DNA of 48,886 bases, from assembly GCA_024278755.1 (NCBI GenBank), contig JAJRSO010000009.1, positions 1 through 48,886 on the forward strand, read 5' to 3'. Below the pieces are notes generated by a model. It did not search any database and was not told where the DNA came from. It saw nothing but the letters and a program-made list of their open reading frames with translations. This document shows, piece after piece, positions 26,542 to 34,497 of this stretch. Source of the DNA: Calditrichota bacterium. Lineage in GTDB: Bacteria > Calditrichota > Calditrichia > Calditrichales > Calditrichaceae. The translations under genes were made by a program, and so were the position numbers. Position 1 is the stretch's first letter. Every line of letters starts with the position of its first letter.

Positions 26542-26937
26542 ATGAAAAAAAATATTTTGGTCTCAATTATTTTATGCGTATTAATTGGGTTTTTATCCGC
26601 ACAAAAAATAAACGGGCCGTCGATTCATTTTAAAAAAACAGAAGTGGATTTTAAACAGGTTCCGCCGGACACATTACTACATTATACCTTTGAGTTTCAA
26701 AATAGGGGAACGGACACCCTGTCCATTTTAAATGTACGCCCCGGCTGAGGCTGCACAGCCGTACTTCTGAGTTCAGAAGAAATTTTACCGGGCGACTTTG
26801 GGAAAATAAAAGCGGAATATAAAACAAAAAAAGTACAAGGCCCCTTTCGCAAATCAATAAAAGTATATAGTAATGATAATAAAAACCCGGTGGTTCATTT
26901 AAGTTTTTCGGGCATTGTAAGGGGAAAAAGCAGATAG
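26542..26937 (+). CDS. DUF1573 protein, candidate selenoprotein (TGA at a Cys position), with apparent frameshift
   Basis: An exported protein with an N-terminal signal (ILVSIILCVLIGFLSAQ) and a DUF1573 domain (Ig-like). The family motif is CGCT after a 'v.ps/pG' strand; here the first Cys is an in-frame TGA (26746-26748, codon 69): NVRPG-TGA-GCTAV. The frame then continues with the normal domain (EEILPGDFGKI, KSIKVYSNDN). A 6-bp hairpin 16 bases after the TGA (26764-26779) fits a bacterial SECIS element, so Sec is likely. Near 26880 the frame breaks: the homologous ending NPVVHLSFSG lies in another frame and reaches TAG 26937, whereas the unshifted frame ends at TAA 26901. One A seems missing from an A-run; this is either a real frameshift or an error. 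GGAGAAG precedes the ATG. An acyltransferase gene follows after 23 bases. Confidence 0.75.
26764..26779 (+). promoter_or_regulatory. Candidate SECIS element for the DUF1573 TGA
   Basis: CTTCTG (26764-26769) pairs with CAGAAG (26774-26779) around the loop AGTT. The loop starts 22 bases after the TGA and has a G at its second position. Bacterial SECIS hairpins need an apical loop with a G about 16-37 bases after the UGA, so the position and shape fit. Confidence 0.65.
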
Positions 26938-26960
26938 ATTCATAAGGAATTAAAGAAAGA

Positions 26961-27566
26961 ATGATCAAAGAAAAGAAAACAGAGCAAAACAAATTTATAG
27001 CCGTTTTGTCGCGTTGGCTATTAAAACTAATCGGCTGGGAGGTGACCGGAGAGCGACCGAACGTTTCCAAATATGTGATGCTGGGTTATCCGCACACGTC
27101 TAATTGGGATGTGCCGCTGGGTCTGTTAATTTATGCCGCCGCCGGTGTACGTCTTAACTGGGTGGGTAAACATACGCTGTTTAAAAAACCGTTTGGATGG
27201 GTAATCAGATTAATCGGCGGTGTGCCGGTGAATCGGGATACTACAAAAAATTTTGTGCAGTTAGTGGCGGAAGTTTTTCAGAATCACAAAGAACTGGCGC
27301 TGGCGCTTTCGCCCGAAGGGACACGCAGCAAGGCTGATTATTGGCGTACCGGGTTTTATTATATTGCCAAAGAAGCCGGTGTGCCCATAGCCCTTTGTTT
27401 TTTGGATTACGAAAAAAAGAGAGGCGGCTTTGGTCCGTTGATTATACCGACAGGTAATATTGAAACCGATTTTGAAAAGTTTAAAGACTTCTATTCGGGG
27501 ATAAAGGGAAAAAATCCGGAAGACATGACCACAATTCAATTACGTCCTGCCGCCGAAAGTAGCTAA
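26961..27566 (+). CDS. 1-acyl-sn-glycerol-3-phosphate acyltransferase-like protein
   Basis: A 201-aa acyltransferase of the PlsC-like superfamily. The catalytic HxxxxD motif is seen in YPHTSNWDVPLG, the second block is GGVPVNRD, and SPEGTRSK is the third (glycerophosphate-binding) block. It would acylate lysophosphatidate or a related acceptor at the membrane. The ribosome site is weak (AAAGAAAG). The downstream inverted repeat at 27575-27616 may end transcription for both this gene and the convergent one. It ends in TAA. Confidence 0.83.
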   Translation: MIKEKKTEQNKFIAVLSRWLLKLIGWEVTGERPNVSKYVMLGYPHTSNWDVPLGLLIYAAAGVRLNWVGKHTLFKKPFGWVIRLIGGVPVNRDTTKNFVQLVAEVFQNHKELALALSPEGTRSKADYWRTGFYYIAKEAGVPIALCFLDYEKKRGGFGPLIIPTGNIETDFEKFKDFYSGIKGKNPEDMTTIQLRPAAESS

Positions 27567-27574
27567 AGAAAAAG

Positions 27575-27616
27575 AACCCGTTTAACGGACAGAAAAACTC
27601 AGCCGGAAAACGGGTT
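27575..27616. terminator. Convergent hairpin between acyltransferase and Lys-rich gene
   Basis: Perfect 9-bp stem AACCCGTTT (27575-27583) and AAACGGGTT (27608-27616), with a 24-base loop. It lies between two convergent genes. The long loop and poor T run make it a moderate terminator candidate. Confidence 0.5.
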
Positions 27617-27635
27617 GAACTGAAAACAAAAAAAT

Positions 27636-28151
27636 CTATTTTTTATGTTGCCAACAATATTTGGAACCAGGGGCCGCGTTTCGTTTGCAACGGGTTCCCT
27701 GCTCTGTTGTAGCCGCACATTGCCGTTTTGATCCTTCTCGTACTTTTCGTTTTGTAGCGGAGAGTTTTTTACCGCTGCGTTTAGAATTTTTTTGCGAAGC
27801 ATTCTTTAGATTTTTTTTAGCAGTAGCCTTTTTATTTTTTGTAGCGTTTAAAGTTTTTTTGCCTTTAACTTTTTTACCTGCTTTTTTTGCGGAAGCTTTA
27901 CTTTTCTTCCCTTTTTTTGTTCTTATTTTTTTCTTAGCAGACTTGGTTTTTTTGCTCGCCTTTTTACCGGCTTTCTTTTTAACAGACTTGGTTTTTTTCT
28001 TCGGCTTACTCTGGTTTGCTGTTTTAACAATAGGATCTGCAACAGATGACAATGCGGTTCCGGATGCAGCCTGAACCGGATTTGTACCAAGCAATAAAAG
28101 TATTGCCAGCGAAAGGGTTAAGAAAAAGGATTTGATTCTACGTATAAACAT
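27636..28151 (-). CDS. Exported Lys-rich protein with C-terminal DUF5763-like Cys/His motif
   Basis: A 171-aa protein with a signal peptide (FFLTLSLAILLLLGTNPVQA), then about 100 residues of low complexity rich in Lys, Ala, Ser and Thr (KKKTKSVKKKAGKK-type repeats, like the tails of histone H1-like proteins). It ends with a compact motif C-A-A-T-T-E-Q-G-T-R-C then YCWQH, which matches the small C-x-T-x-G-x-C ... YCxQH domain (DUF5763-like), probably a zinc-binding knuckle. Unlike histone-like proteins it is predicted to be exported, so it may bind polyanions outside the cell. It ends in TAG. Confidence 0.75.
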   Translation of the reverse strand: MFIRRIKSFFLTLSLAILLLLGTNPVQAASGTALSSVADPIVKTANQSKPKKKTKSVKKKAGKKASKKTKSAKKKIRTKKGKKSKASAKKAGKKVKGKKTLNATKNKKATAKKNLKNASQKNSKRSGKKLSATKRKVREGSKRQCAATTEQGTRCKRNAAPGSKYCWQHKK

Positions 28152-28170
28152 TATAATTCCCCTTTACCTT

Positions 28171-28572
28171 TTAGTACTCAATTACGCGCGGCAATTCTTT
28201 TGCCTGGGCAACCCAGTCGACAACTCTGGTTTTTGCCGGAACCAGGCGAACCAGTTTCTTTGCCTGATTGGTTTCTACCATGGTGTTAAACAGATTTTCA
28301 GGATTTCTCTGAGCCAATTCTTTAACGGTATCCACTCCGGCGCCTTTAAGCAGTTCGGCATATTGTGAACTAACGCCGTTCACCCGAAATAAGTCCGCCA
28401 TGTTTACAAAATCCAACACTTTTTCTTTAGAAATTCCGGATAAATCGGAAATTAATTTACGGCCGTTGCTGGTCGCGCCGTTTTTCAGTAAGCCGCTAAC
28501 CGTTTTAATTCCGGCTTTGGCGAGCTTAGATGCATACGAAGGACCAATACCTTCAATTTTTGCGATGTTCAT
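28171..28572 (-). CDS. DUF4332 helix-hairpin-helix protein
   Basis: A 133-aa protein with two tandem helix-hairpin-helix-like motifs: IEGIGPSYASKLAKAGIKTV near residues 6-25 and VNGVSSQYAELLKGAGVDTV near 66-85, the pattern of the DUF4332 family. Such motifs often bind DNA without sequence preference, but the role of the family is not known. The ATG has a strong site (AAGGAGG). It lies 19 bases upstream of the Lys-rich gene on the same strand, so the two are probably co-transcribed. It ends in TAA. Confidence 0.85.
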   Translation of the reverse strand: MNIAKIEGIGPSYASKLAKAGIKTVSGLLKNGATSNGRKLISDLSGISKEKVLDFVNMADLFRVNGVSSQYAELLKGAGVDTVKELAQRNPENLFNTMVETNQAKKLVRLVPAKTRVVDWVAQAKELPRVIEY

Positions 28573-29076
28573 TTTACCTCCTTAAATATAATAAATAGTA
28601 ATCCTGTTTTTACTTTCAATTTATATGCCAGGAAAATGGATGGCGAAAAATCCGCTAAAACAGCCGTTTATAAAATTAATTTGGCCGAGGGAAATTATTA
28701 AACGGGTTATTTCACCAATTATAAAAGTGATATCACACATTAACGGGGCCGAAAGCATGTAGATAAAAAAAAATAAAAAAATAGCCGCTGATTATCGCCT
28801 AAAAATATCGATATTAAAACACAACATGTATTTTTTCCGATTCACCGCTTTCTGAATTTATAAATCCTCGCGCCGGTAAATAAAAAGTATACGATGGTTT
28901 CTTTGCGGGGCCTCCGTAAAAACCGGCGCAAATTTTTTAAAGCACGTTTACCACACAAAACGACATCGTACCGGAAAAAGATAAAAAAGGTGTTTCTTTG
29001 AATTTTGGAAGTTTCTTTGTATTTTTGAAAAACACAAATAATTCTAAATTTACCTATCGTTTAAAAAGGATACGGC
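28573..29076. other. Intergenic region with degenerate repeat copy
   Basis: No gene is seen in these 504 bases. The stretch 28911-28973 is a degenerate copy of 11481-11533: both contain TCCGTnAAAA, then GCAAATTTTTTAAAG, then TTnCCAnA and CGTA/GTAnCACC-like text. A short palindrome GTGATATCAC lies near 28726. Confidence 0.5.
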
Positions 29077-29418
29077 ATGATCAAATTATATGGAATCCCT
29101 AACTGACAGCAAATTCGTAAAACCCGTGCGGTTTTGGAAGAAAATAATATCGAATACGAATTTGTAAACTTTAAAAAAACACCGGTAGGCGAAGACTTTA
29201 TTCGTGACGTAGTACATCAACTGGGGATGGATGTGGTGTTAAACAGTAAAGGCGCTACCTATCGGAAGCTCGGTCTGAAAAAAATGGATTTAAAAGAAGA
29301 AGACCTGCTGCAGTGGCTGGTAAAGGAACAGGGGATGATCAAACGTCCGTTAATTGAGCATAAAGGACGTTTTTGGATTGGTTTTGATGAAGAGGGAATT
29401 TTAGGCTTTTTAAAATAG
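29077..29418 (+). CDS. ArsC/Spx-family reductase, candidate selenoprotein (TGA at catalytic Cys)
   Basis: A 113-aa thioredoxin-fold protein of the ArsC/Spx/YffB family. The frame from ATG 29077 reads MIKLYGIPN-TGA-QQIRKTRAV. Relatives have YGIxNC, so the TGA (29104-29106, codon 10) sits at the catalytic Cys. The family continues normally (LEENNIEYEFVNFKKTP, LVKEQGMIKRPLIEH, FWIGFDEEGILGF). A hairpin with a 6-bp stem 12 bases after the TGA (29119-29135) fits a SECIS element, so Sec is likely. A reading that starts downstream at 29134 would lack the first beta strand and the active site and has no ribosome site. The family includes arsenate reductases and redox regulators; which one this is cannot be told. 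It ends in TAG. Confidence 0.85.
29119..29135 (+). promoter_or_regulatory. Candidate SECIS element for the ArsC-like TGA
   Basis: AAAACC (29119-29124) pairs with GGTTTT (29130-29135) around the loop CGTGC. The loop starts 19 bases after the TGA and has a G at its second position, which fits bacterial SECIS geometry. Confidence 0.65.
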
Positions 29419-29475
29419 TGTAAATCCGCTTTGTCCGAAACCCTCAGTAAAAAATAAGTTGTAAAGGAGAGAAAA

Positions 29476-30111
29476 ATGCCGGCGCAATCTGCCCTGGAAG
29501 CCGTTAAAATACTGCGGGACAGCAGCCACTTTCAATGGTACGTAATAACGCTATTTGCTTTTGTTGTTTATGTGTATGCCGTAGAGATCGAACGCAAAAA
29601 CTGGAACCTGGTTTTTGCCGGTCTGGTTTTTTGGGGGATGGATTGGTTTAACGAAATCTGGAACGCCCTTGTATTTCATTTTACAAATTTCGCTCCGGTT
29701 TGGGGCGCTTCGGGGAAAACAGCCTACCTTATTTTTATTGGGCTGAATATAGAAATTTCCTTTATGTTTGCCATTGCCGGAATTGCCTTTAGTAAAATGC
29801 TGCCCGCGGATAAAAAGATGAAAATAATAGGCGTCCCAAACCGCTGGTTTTTTGCCGTGGTCAATTCCATTTTCTGCGTTTTTGTGGAACTATTGTTAAA
29901 TGCCGCCGGTGTACTGACCTGGGAATACGCCTGGTGGAATGTCTCCGCACCCGTGCTAATTGTACTTTTCGGCTATTTAACCTTTTTCCTGATGGCCTAC
30001 TGGGTATTTGATATGGAGAGTCTGAAGAAAAAAATATATACAACCGCCATTATCTATACGATAGATATTGCAGCCATAATCGTTTTTGGACGTATTTTAA
30101 ACTGGATTTAG
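29476..30111 (+). CDS. Integral membrane protein of unknown family (211 aa)
   Basis: A 211-aa protein with about six predicted TM helices (near residues 19-36, 42-60, 80-102, 118-140, 151-170 and 184-205). Many aromatic residues lie at the helix ends (FWGMDWFNEIWNALVFHF). I do not recognise a family. It has a strong ribosome site (AAAGGAG) and starts 57 bases after the ArsC-like gene. The next gene begins 12 bases after its TAG stop, so it is part of an operon that leads to the secreted nuclease. Confidence 0.75.
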   Translation: MPAQSALEAVKILRDSSHFQWYVITLFAFVVYVYAVEIERKNWNLVFAGLVFWGMDWFNEIWNALVFHFTNFAPVWGASGKTAYLIFIGLNIEISFMFAIAGIAFSKMLPADKKMKIIGVPNRWFFAVVNSIFCVFVELLLNAAGVLTWEYAWWNVSAPVLIVLFGYLTFFLMAYWVFDMESLKKKIYTTAIIYTIDIAAIIVFGRILNWI

Positions 30112-30123
30112 TGTACCCATTCC

Positions 30124-30501
30124 ATGAGTAAAAAATATATCTTTTTTAAATGTACGGCAGAACCGCTTTCTGATTTTTCTAAAGATCAGCTGGCAGAGTT
30201 GGAGTTAAGCGCTTTTAACGGGGACCTGCGTCCGGTACAAACAATTTTTCAACTGATGGACCTTCCGGATTTAAAACTGATAATCTCCAAAAGCGAACCG
30301 CTGCAAAAACTTCTGTCGGCCTCACTCTCTCAGGATAGTGCGCACGGTTATCTTTGGTCGGGCGAACATTTGCCCGAACTGTACGAAAAAATTCTATTCC
30401 ATTCGGTTTTAATCGACCGCTGTTTTGTTTTTCAGCGTAACACCGATCCGCCGCCCGAAATTTCTAACAGTCCTTTTGGCCGCTTACAGCAAAAAACATA
30501 A
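30124..30501 (+). CDS. Unknown protein, N-terminal part, ended by in-frame TAA
   Basis: The first 125 residues of a protein of unknown family, starting MSKKYIFFKCTAEPL. It is largely helical and soluble. The frame stops at TAA 30499-30501 (codon 126) after RLQQKT and then continues without interruption to 31818 in the same frame (IYNWWIFSWF..., with codon use like the neighbours). Changing one T to G would give GAA and restore a 564-aa protein. No ribosome site is seen before the ATG, but it follows the membrane protein gene by 12 bases. Confidence 0.6.
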   Translation: MSKKYIFFKCTAEPLSDFSKDQLAELELSAFNGDLRPVQTIFQLMDLPDLKLIISKSEPLQKLLSASLSQDSAHGYLWSGEHLPELYEKILFHSVLIDRCFVFQRNTDPPPEISNSPFGRLQQKT

Positions 30502-30615
30502 ATCTATAACTGGTGGATTTTTTCATGGTTTAGCTTTTATCATATTTTTACCCGGGCACAACGCGCTCGTCAACATTTCGAGTCGGAAATTGAACTTGAT
30601 AAATACCTGGAGCAG

Positions 30616-31818
30616 TTGTTCCATTCTGAAACTTTTTGGGAGGAGAAACCGGATGTAAACGAGAATAAAACGATTTTATTCTCCGAAAAAAATGAAACGC
30701 AACGCTGGCTGCATGTTTTACTGAATTTTTGCGCCGCGCCGCTTTACCTTATTAATCTGAATATGGCACCCGGAATTTTTAGCGCGCTATCACAAGCAAA
30801 CTTGCATATTGTTCAACCTTTTTCGGCCCGGAGACCGGAAACACAAATTGCCGGCGCTCTGGCCGATGTGGATATCTATGACTATCACAAGGCCGTCGAT
30901 TCCATCCTGTCTTCCGTGCGTCTGTTGCTTGCCAGCAGCGCCAATGTTCAGGCAGATTTATTTATGGCCCCTATAGGAAAAGATTTTATATCGGTTTGGC
31001 AATTGGAAAAAGAACGTCTTAAAGCCCTACCTGTTTCGTTGTCGGAAGCAAATCAAAAAGCCTTCGCCGTTACCCGGTTTCTGATAAAACGCGGCCTGGT
31101 CGGAGCGTCCAAGGCGCTAACAAATCTGTTACAAACGGCTTTTATACATACCATCGGGCAGTTATTAAAAAAACAGAGGAATCAGGATTTTGTTGCCCTG
31201 TTTCAAAAAAATTTGCGCGCGTTGTATTCCGATTTATATATGGTTGAAAAACTTCGTTCCTTAAGCGCCGGATTAGCGAAACGATGGATGTATTACAATG
31301 ATATAACAGAGATAACGTTAAGCGATGCCCGCTCAATTATATTTCAACCACAGGACGGGTATGCGCCCAAAAAAAATAAAACCGAAATACAATTAGCCCG
31401 CTTGTTTGGCCCGGATGATATAAAAGAAACGCAGCCAGGTTTTGACGAAGAGGCTATCTGGCACGATGAAATAGGTATGCAAAGTCCGCAATTGCGAAAA
31501 ACGGGCCGGGCCGGAAAGTATTTGTTTAATCGTTTATTTACACAAAATTTAAAGAAAGAAGCAACAACATTGTTTTGGCATTGGCAGCAGGTGGACCGTT
31601 TCCTGCAAATGCCGGAGTTTGTTGGTATACAGGATGTGCGCCTTTGCCTGGTTTTGCCTGTATTCAAGATAAATGAACGCAGTGTTTCGGTTCGGGAAAT
31701 AATTTTAGAACAACTAAAGAGCAATAAATCACACTATCCCTTTAAACTTGTAAGGGATTTTATTTCGGATCGTTTAGTGGATATAATCATTTTGGAAAAG
31801 AAAAAGGAAGAACAGTAA
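30616..31818 (+). CDS. Unknown protein, C-terminal part (same frame as 30124-30501)
   Basis: The frame is open from 30502 and the first ATG is at 30616, giving 400 aa. The sequence is helical, without signal peptide or TM segments, and rich in long amphipathic helices (for example NQKAFAVTRFLIKRGLVGASKAL). I recognise no domain. Its TAA stop overlaps the ATG of the secreted nuclease gene (TAATG), which suggests translation reaches this far. The broken frame therefore looks recent or artificial. It may be a cytoplasmic partner of the membrane protein at 29476. Confidence 0.62.
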   Translation: MFHSETFWEEKPDVNENKTILFSEKNETQRWLHVLLNFCAAPLYLINLNMAPGIFSALSQANLHIVQPFSARRPETQIAGALADVDIYDYHKAVDSILSSVRLLLASSANVQADLFMAPIGKDFISVWQLEKERLKALPVSLSEANQKAFAVTRFLIKRGLVGASKALTNLLQTAFIHTIGQLLKKQRNQDFVALFQKNLRALYSDLYMVEKLRSLSAGLAKRWMYYNDITEITLSDARSIIFQPQDGYAPKKNKTEIQLARLFGPDDIKETQPGFDEEAIWHDEIGMQSPQLRKTGRAGKYLFNRLFTQNLKKEATTLFWHWQQVDRFLQMPEFVGIQDVRLCLVLPVFKINERSVSVREIILEQLKSNKSHYPFKLVRDFISDRLVDIIILEKKKEEQ

Positions 31819-33533
31819 TGCATAAACGAACCATATTTTTTTTACTCTTATTACTTGGGCAGCTAAGTGCCCAGGGAAACTGGCAGGCGGTTACCGTTTC
31901 CGATACGGTTGTTAATTTTGGGCAGGCGGTGTGTGGACAGCGGCATAGCATCTCGCTGACGCTGCAGAATAATTTAAATGAACCGGTAAATGTGCTTTCG
32001 GCGGAATTCGAAGAGAGTGAATTTACAACAGACCTCTCGGCCGCGGAGATTCCCGCTAATGGCAGCACGGGGTTTCATATTTATTTTGAAAGCAATCAAA
32101 ATGTAAATTTCAGTGATTTTTTACAAATAAGTCTGGATAAAGGAATACACGCGTTAATTGTAGAAGCGTCCGCTGAGGCGGTATATGAAAACAGCTATTA
32201 CGATGATACTCAGAATCTTTGGGGCGCCGATTTAAAAGCGGCCTTACATAATATTATTGATAATCATACGGAACTCTCTTACAGTGGCGTCTGGGATGCG
32301 TTAAAAGATACGGACGAAGATCCCAACAATGCCAACAATGTAATTTTGTTGTATACAGGCTGGTCTTATAAAAAAAGCGATCAAAATACAGGCGATCAAA
32401 ACGGCTGGAACCGCGAACATGTTTGGGCCAAATCACACGGGGATTTTGGAACCAGCGCTCCGGCAGGAACGGATATTCATCACCTAAGACCTGCGGATGT
32501 AACCGTAAACAGTAAACGCGGCAGTTTGGATTTTGATAACGGAGGCACGTTATACACAGATGACGACGGGCCAACGGAATGCCGTTATGACGGCGATTCC
32601 TGGGAACCCCGCGACGAGGTGAAAGGCGATGTGGCCCGAATGATGTATTATATGGTTGTGCGCTACGAAGGGGACGATACGTCCTATGATTTAGAGTTAG
32701 TGGACTATACGCCATCCACATCTTCTAAAGAGCCTCTCTTTGGTAAACAGTCTACCCTTTACCAGTGGCACCGGCAGGATACGGTAAGTGATTGGGAACG
32801 GCGGCGTAACGACCGTATTTATAATAATTGGCAGCACAATCGTAATCCGTTTATCGATTATCCTGCATTTGCCTCGCGTTTACCTTCGGTTTCAGGCGAA
32901 GCCTTAATTGAGGAGCCGGAGATAGCGGTTGCGCCTTTGAGTGTGGATATGGGCGAAATCCCTTTTACCACACAGGCAATGTATGCGATTGCGGTAATTA
33001 ATACCGGCAACCAAACGCTTAACGTTAGTTCTATTCAATCAACAAACCCGGATTTTACGGTGGATCAAACCAGTATGACCCTGATAGCCGAACAGTACGC
33101 CTATCTTTCGGTTTCGTTTACTTCACAGGCCGAGGAAGGCACTTTTTCTACCACCATCCAGATTAACAGCAACGATCCCGATGAAAGCCTGATGGAAATT
33201 CCGGTGACCGTTCAGGTTACAAACGGCACCAGTTTAATTGAAAAACCATCTTTGGTACAGATTTTTGAATTAGAACAAAACTATCCGAATCCGTTTAATC
33301 CATCTACGGAAATCCACTATCAGCTTTCAACGGCAGGCCGGGTAATGTTGACGGTTTTTGACGCGGGCGGAAAAATGGTTGGAATTCTGGTAAGCGAAAA
33401 TCAGAGCCCAGGCGCCCATTCGGCTGTTTTTAATTCAAACGGGTTAAGCAGCGGGGTATATTTTTACCGTCTGATGGTAACGGGAAGTAGCGGCCGTTAC
33501 GATAAAACCCGTAAAATGATTTTAATGCGCTAA
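31818..33533 (+). CDS. Secreted endonuclease I with type IX secretion C-terminal domain
   Basis: A 571-aa secreted nuclease. It has a signal peptide (FFLLLLLGQLSAQG), an Ig-like domain (about residues 25-110), the endonuclease I domain (about 125-340; WNREHVWAKSHG, DIHHLRPADVTVNSKRG and RRRNDRIYNNWQHNRNPFID, the ββα-metal motifs), and a second Ig-like domain (about 350-470; FTVDQTSMTLIAEQYAYL). The last 80 residues are a type IX secretion sorting domain: NYPNPFNPSTEIHYQL, then GMVG-type turn and SGVYFYRL. It probably degrades external DNA for nutrients or during competition. The ATG overlaps the previous stop. It ends in TAA. Confidence 0.9.
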   Translation: MHKRTIFFLLLLLGQLSAQGNWQAVTVSDTVVNFGQAVCGQRHSISLTLQNNLNEPVNVLSAEFEESEFTTDLSAAEIPANGSTGFHIYFESNQNVNFSDFLQISLDKGIHALIVEASAEAVYENSYYDDTQNLWGADLKAALHNIIDNHTELSYSGVWDALKDTDEDPNNANNVILLYTGWSYKKSDQNTGDQNGWNREHVWAKSHGDFGTSAPAGTDIHHLRPADVTVNSKRGSLDFDNGGTLYTDDDGPTECRYDGDSWEPRDEVKGDVARMMYYMVVRYEGDDTSYDLELVDYTPSTSSKEPLFGKQSTLYQWHRQDTVSDWERRRNDRIYNNWQHNRNPFIDYPAFASRLPSVSGEALIEEPEIAVAPLSVDMGEIPFTTQAMYAIAVINTGNQTLNVSSIQSTNPDFTVDQTSMTLIAEQYAYLSVSFTSQAEEGTFSTTIQINSNDPDESLMEIPVTVQVTNGTSLIEKPSLVQIFELEQNYPNPFNPSTEIHYQLSTAGRVMLTVFDAGGKMVGILVSENQSPGAHSAVFNSNGLSSGVYFYRLMVTGSSGRYDKTRKMILMR

Positions 33534-33547
33534 GGAGATTAAAAAGA

Positions 33548-34345
33548 ATGATCAGAAAGACAGTTTTAATCCTGTTTGTTGCGATTTTAACCCTTCGCGC
33601 GGCCCAGACAGATACCCTGCATATTTTCAGCAAATCTATGCAAAAAGAAATAAATGCGCTTATTATTATTCCTGATGCGGCCGCAGCGGGAAATCCTCTT
33701 CCGGCTGTTTACCTGCTTCACGGTTATAGCGGAGGATATCTGGACTGGTCCAGACACATGAATTTAGAACAGCTTGCCGACCGCTTCCGGGTTTTTATTA
33801 TTTGTCCCGAGGGCGCTTACAATAGTTGGTATCTGGACAGTCCTTTACAAAAAGACAGTCAATACGAAACACATATTATAAAAGAAGTCATTCCTTATGT
33901 GGATCAGCATTTTCCGGTTCGCGCTAAAAAAGAGGGGCGAGCCATTACCGGTTTAAGCATGGGCGGACACGGAGCACTGTATCTGGCCATCCGTCATCCT
34001 GGGCTTTTTGCCGCCGCGGGCAGTATGAGCGGAGTTGTAGATTTGGGATACTCTACCAAGCGCTGGGAAATAGCCCAAAAAATAGGCGCATACGAAAAAT
34101 ATCCGCGGCGCTGGGAAGGAAATTCCGTTATAAACATGACGGAACAGATGCGGAAGGCCAATCTTGGCTGGCTACTCGATTGCGGAACAGACGATCCGTT
34201 TATCGGAATAAACCGAACGCTACACAAAAAAATGCTGGACAAAAAAATAGCGCATACGTATATCGAACGCCCTGGCGGCCATAGCTGGCATTACTGGACA
34301 AATGCCGTTAGCTACCATCTGATGTTTTTTAAGAAATTACAATAG
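33548..34345 (+). CDS. Exported esterase (esterase D/alpha-beta hydrolase family)
   Basis: A 265-aa alpha/beta hydrolase with a signal peptide (TVLILFVAILTLRAAQ). The nucleophile Ser is in GLSMGGHGA near residue 140, the oxyanion-hole region is YLLHGYSGGY, the acid is in LDCGTDDPF and the base His in PGGHSWHYW. These features match the esterase D/tributyrin esterase group, which cleaves acyl esters of carbohydrates or short lipids. GGAGATT precedes the ATG 14 bases after the nuclease stop, so both are probably secreted in one operon. It ends in TAG. Confidence 0.9.
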   Translation: MIRKTVLILFVAILTLRAAQTDTLHIFSKSMQKEINALIIIPDAAAAGNPLPAVYLLHGYSGGYLDWSRHMNLEQLADRFRVFIICPEGAYNSWYLDSPLQKDSQYETHIIKEVIPYVDQHFPVRAKKEGRAITGLSMGGHGALYLAIRHPGLFAAAGSMSGVVDLGYSTKRWEIAQKIGAYEKYPRRWEGNSVINMTEQMRKANLGWLLDCGTDDPFIGINRTLHKKMLDKKIAHTYIERPGGHSWHYWTNAVSYHLMFFKKLQ

Positions 34346-34497
34346 CGTCAGTCGATTAAACACATTGCAACGAAAAAAACGGAATCCGCTACATATTTGA
34401 CTTTAACGGCAAAATCATTTAGCTTTCTCAACATTATTTCAGCGATCCGCTCATTCTAATAATTAATAGTCGTTAAATTTCAATTTAAGGAGGCATT

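Noticed and set aside
26870-26890. Programmed -1 frameshift in the DUF1573 gene
   Set aside because: The sequence T-AAT-AAA does not allow good re-pairing of the tRNAs after a -1 slip; a missing A explains it more simply.
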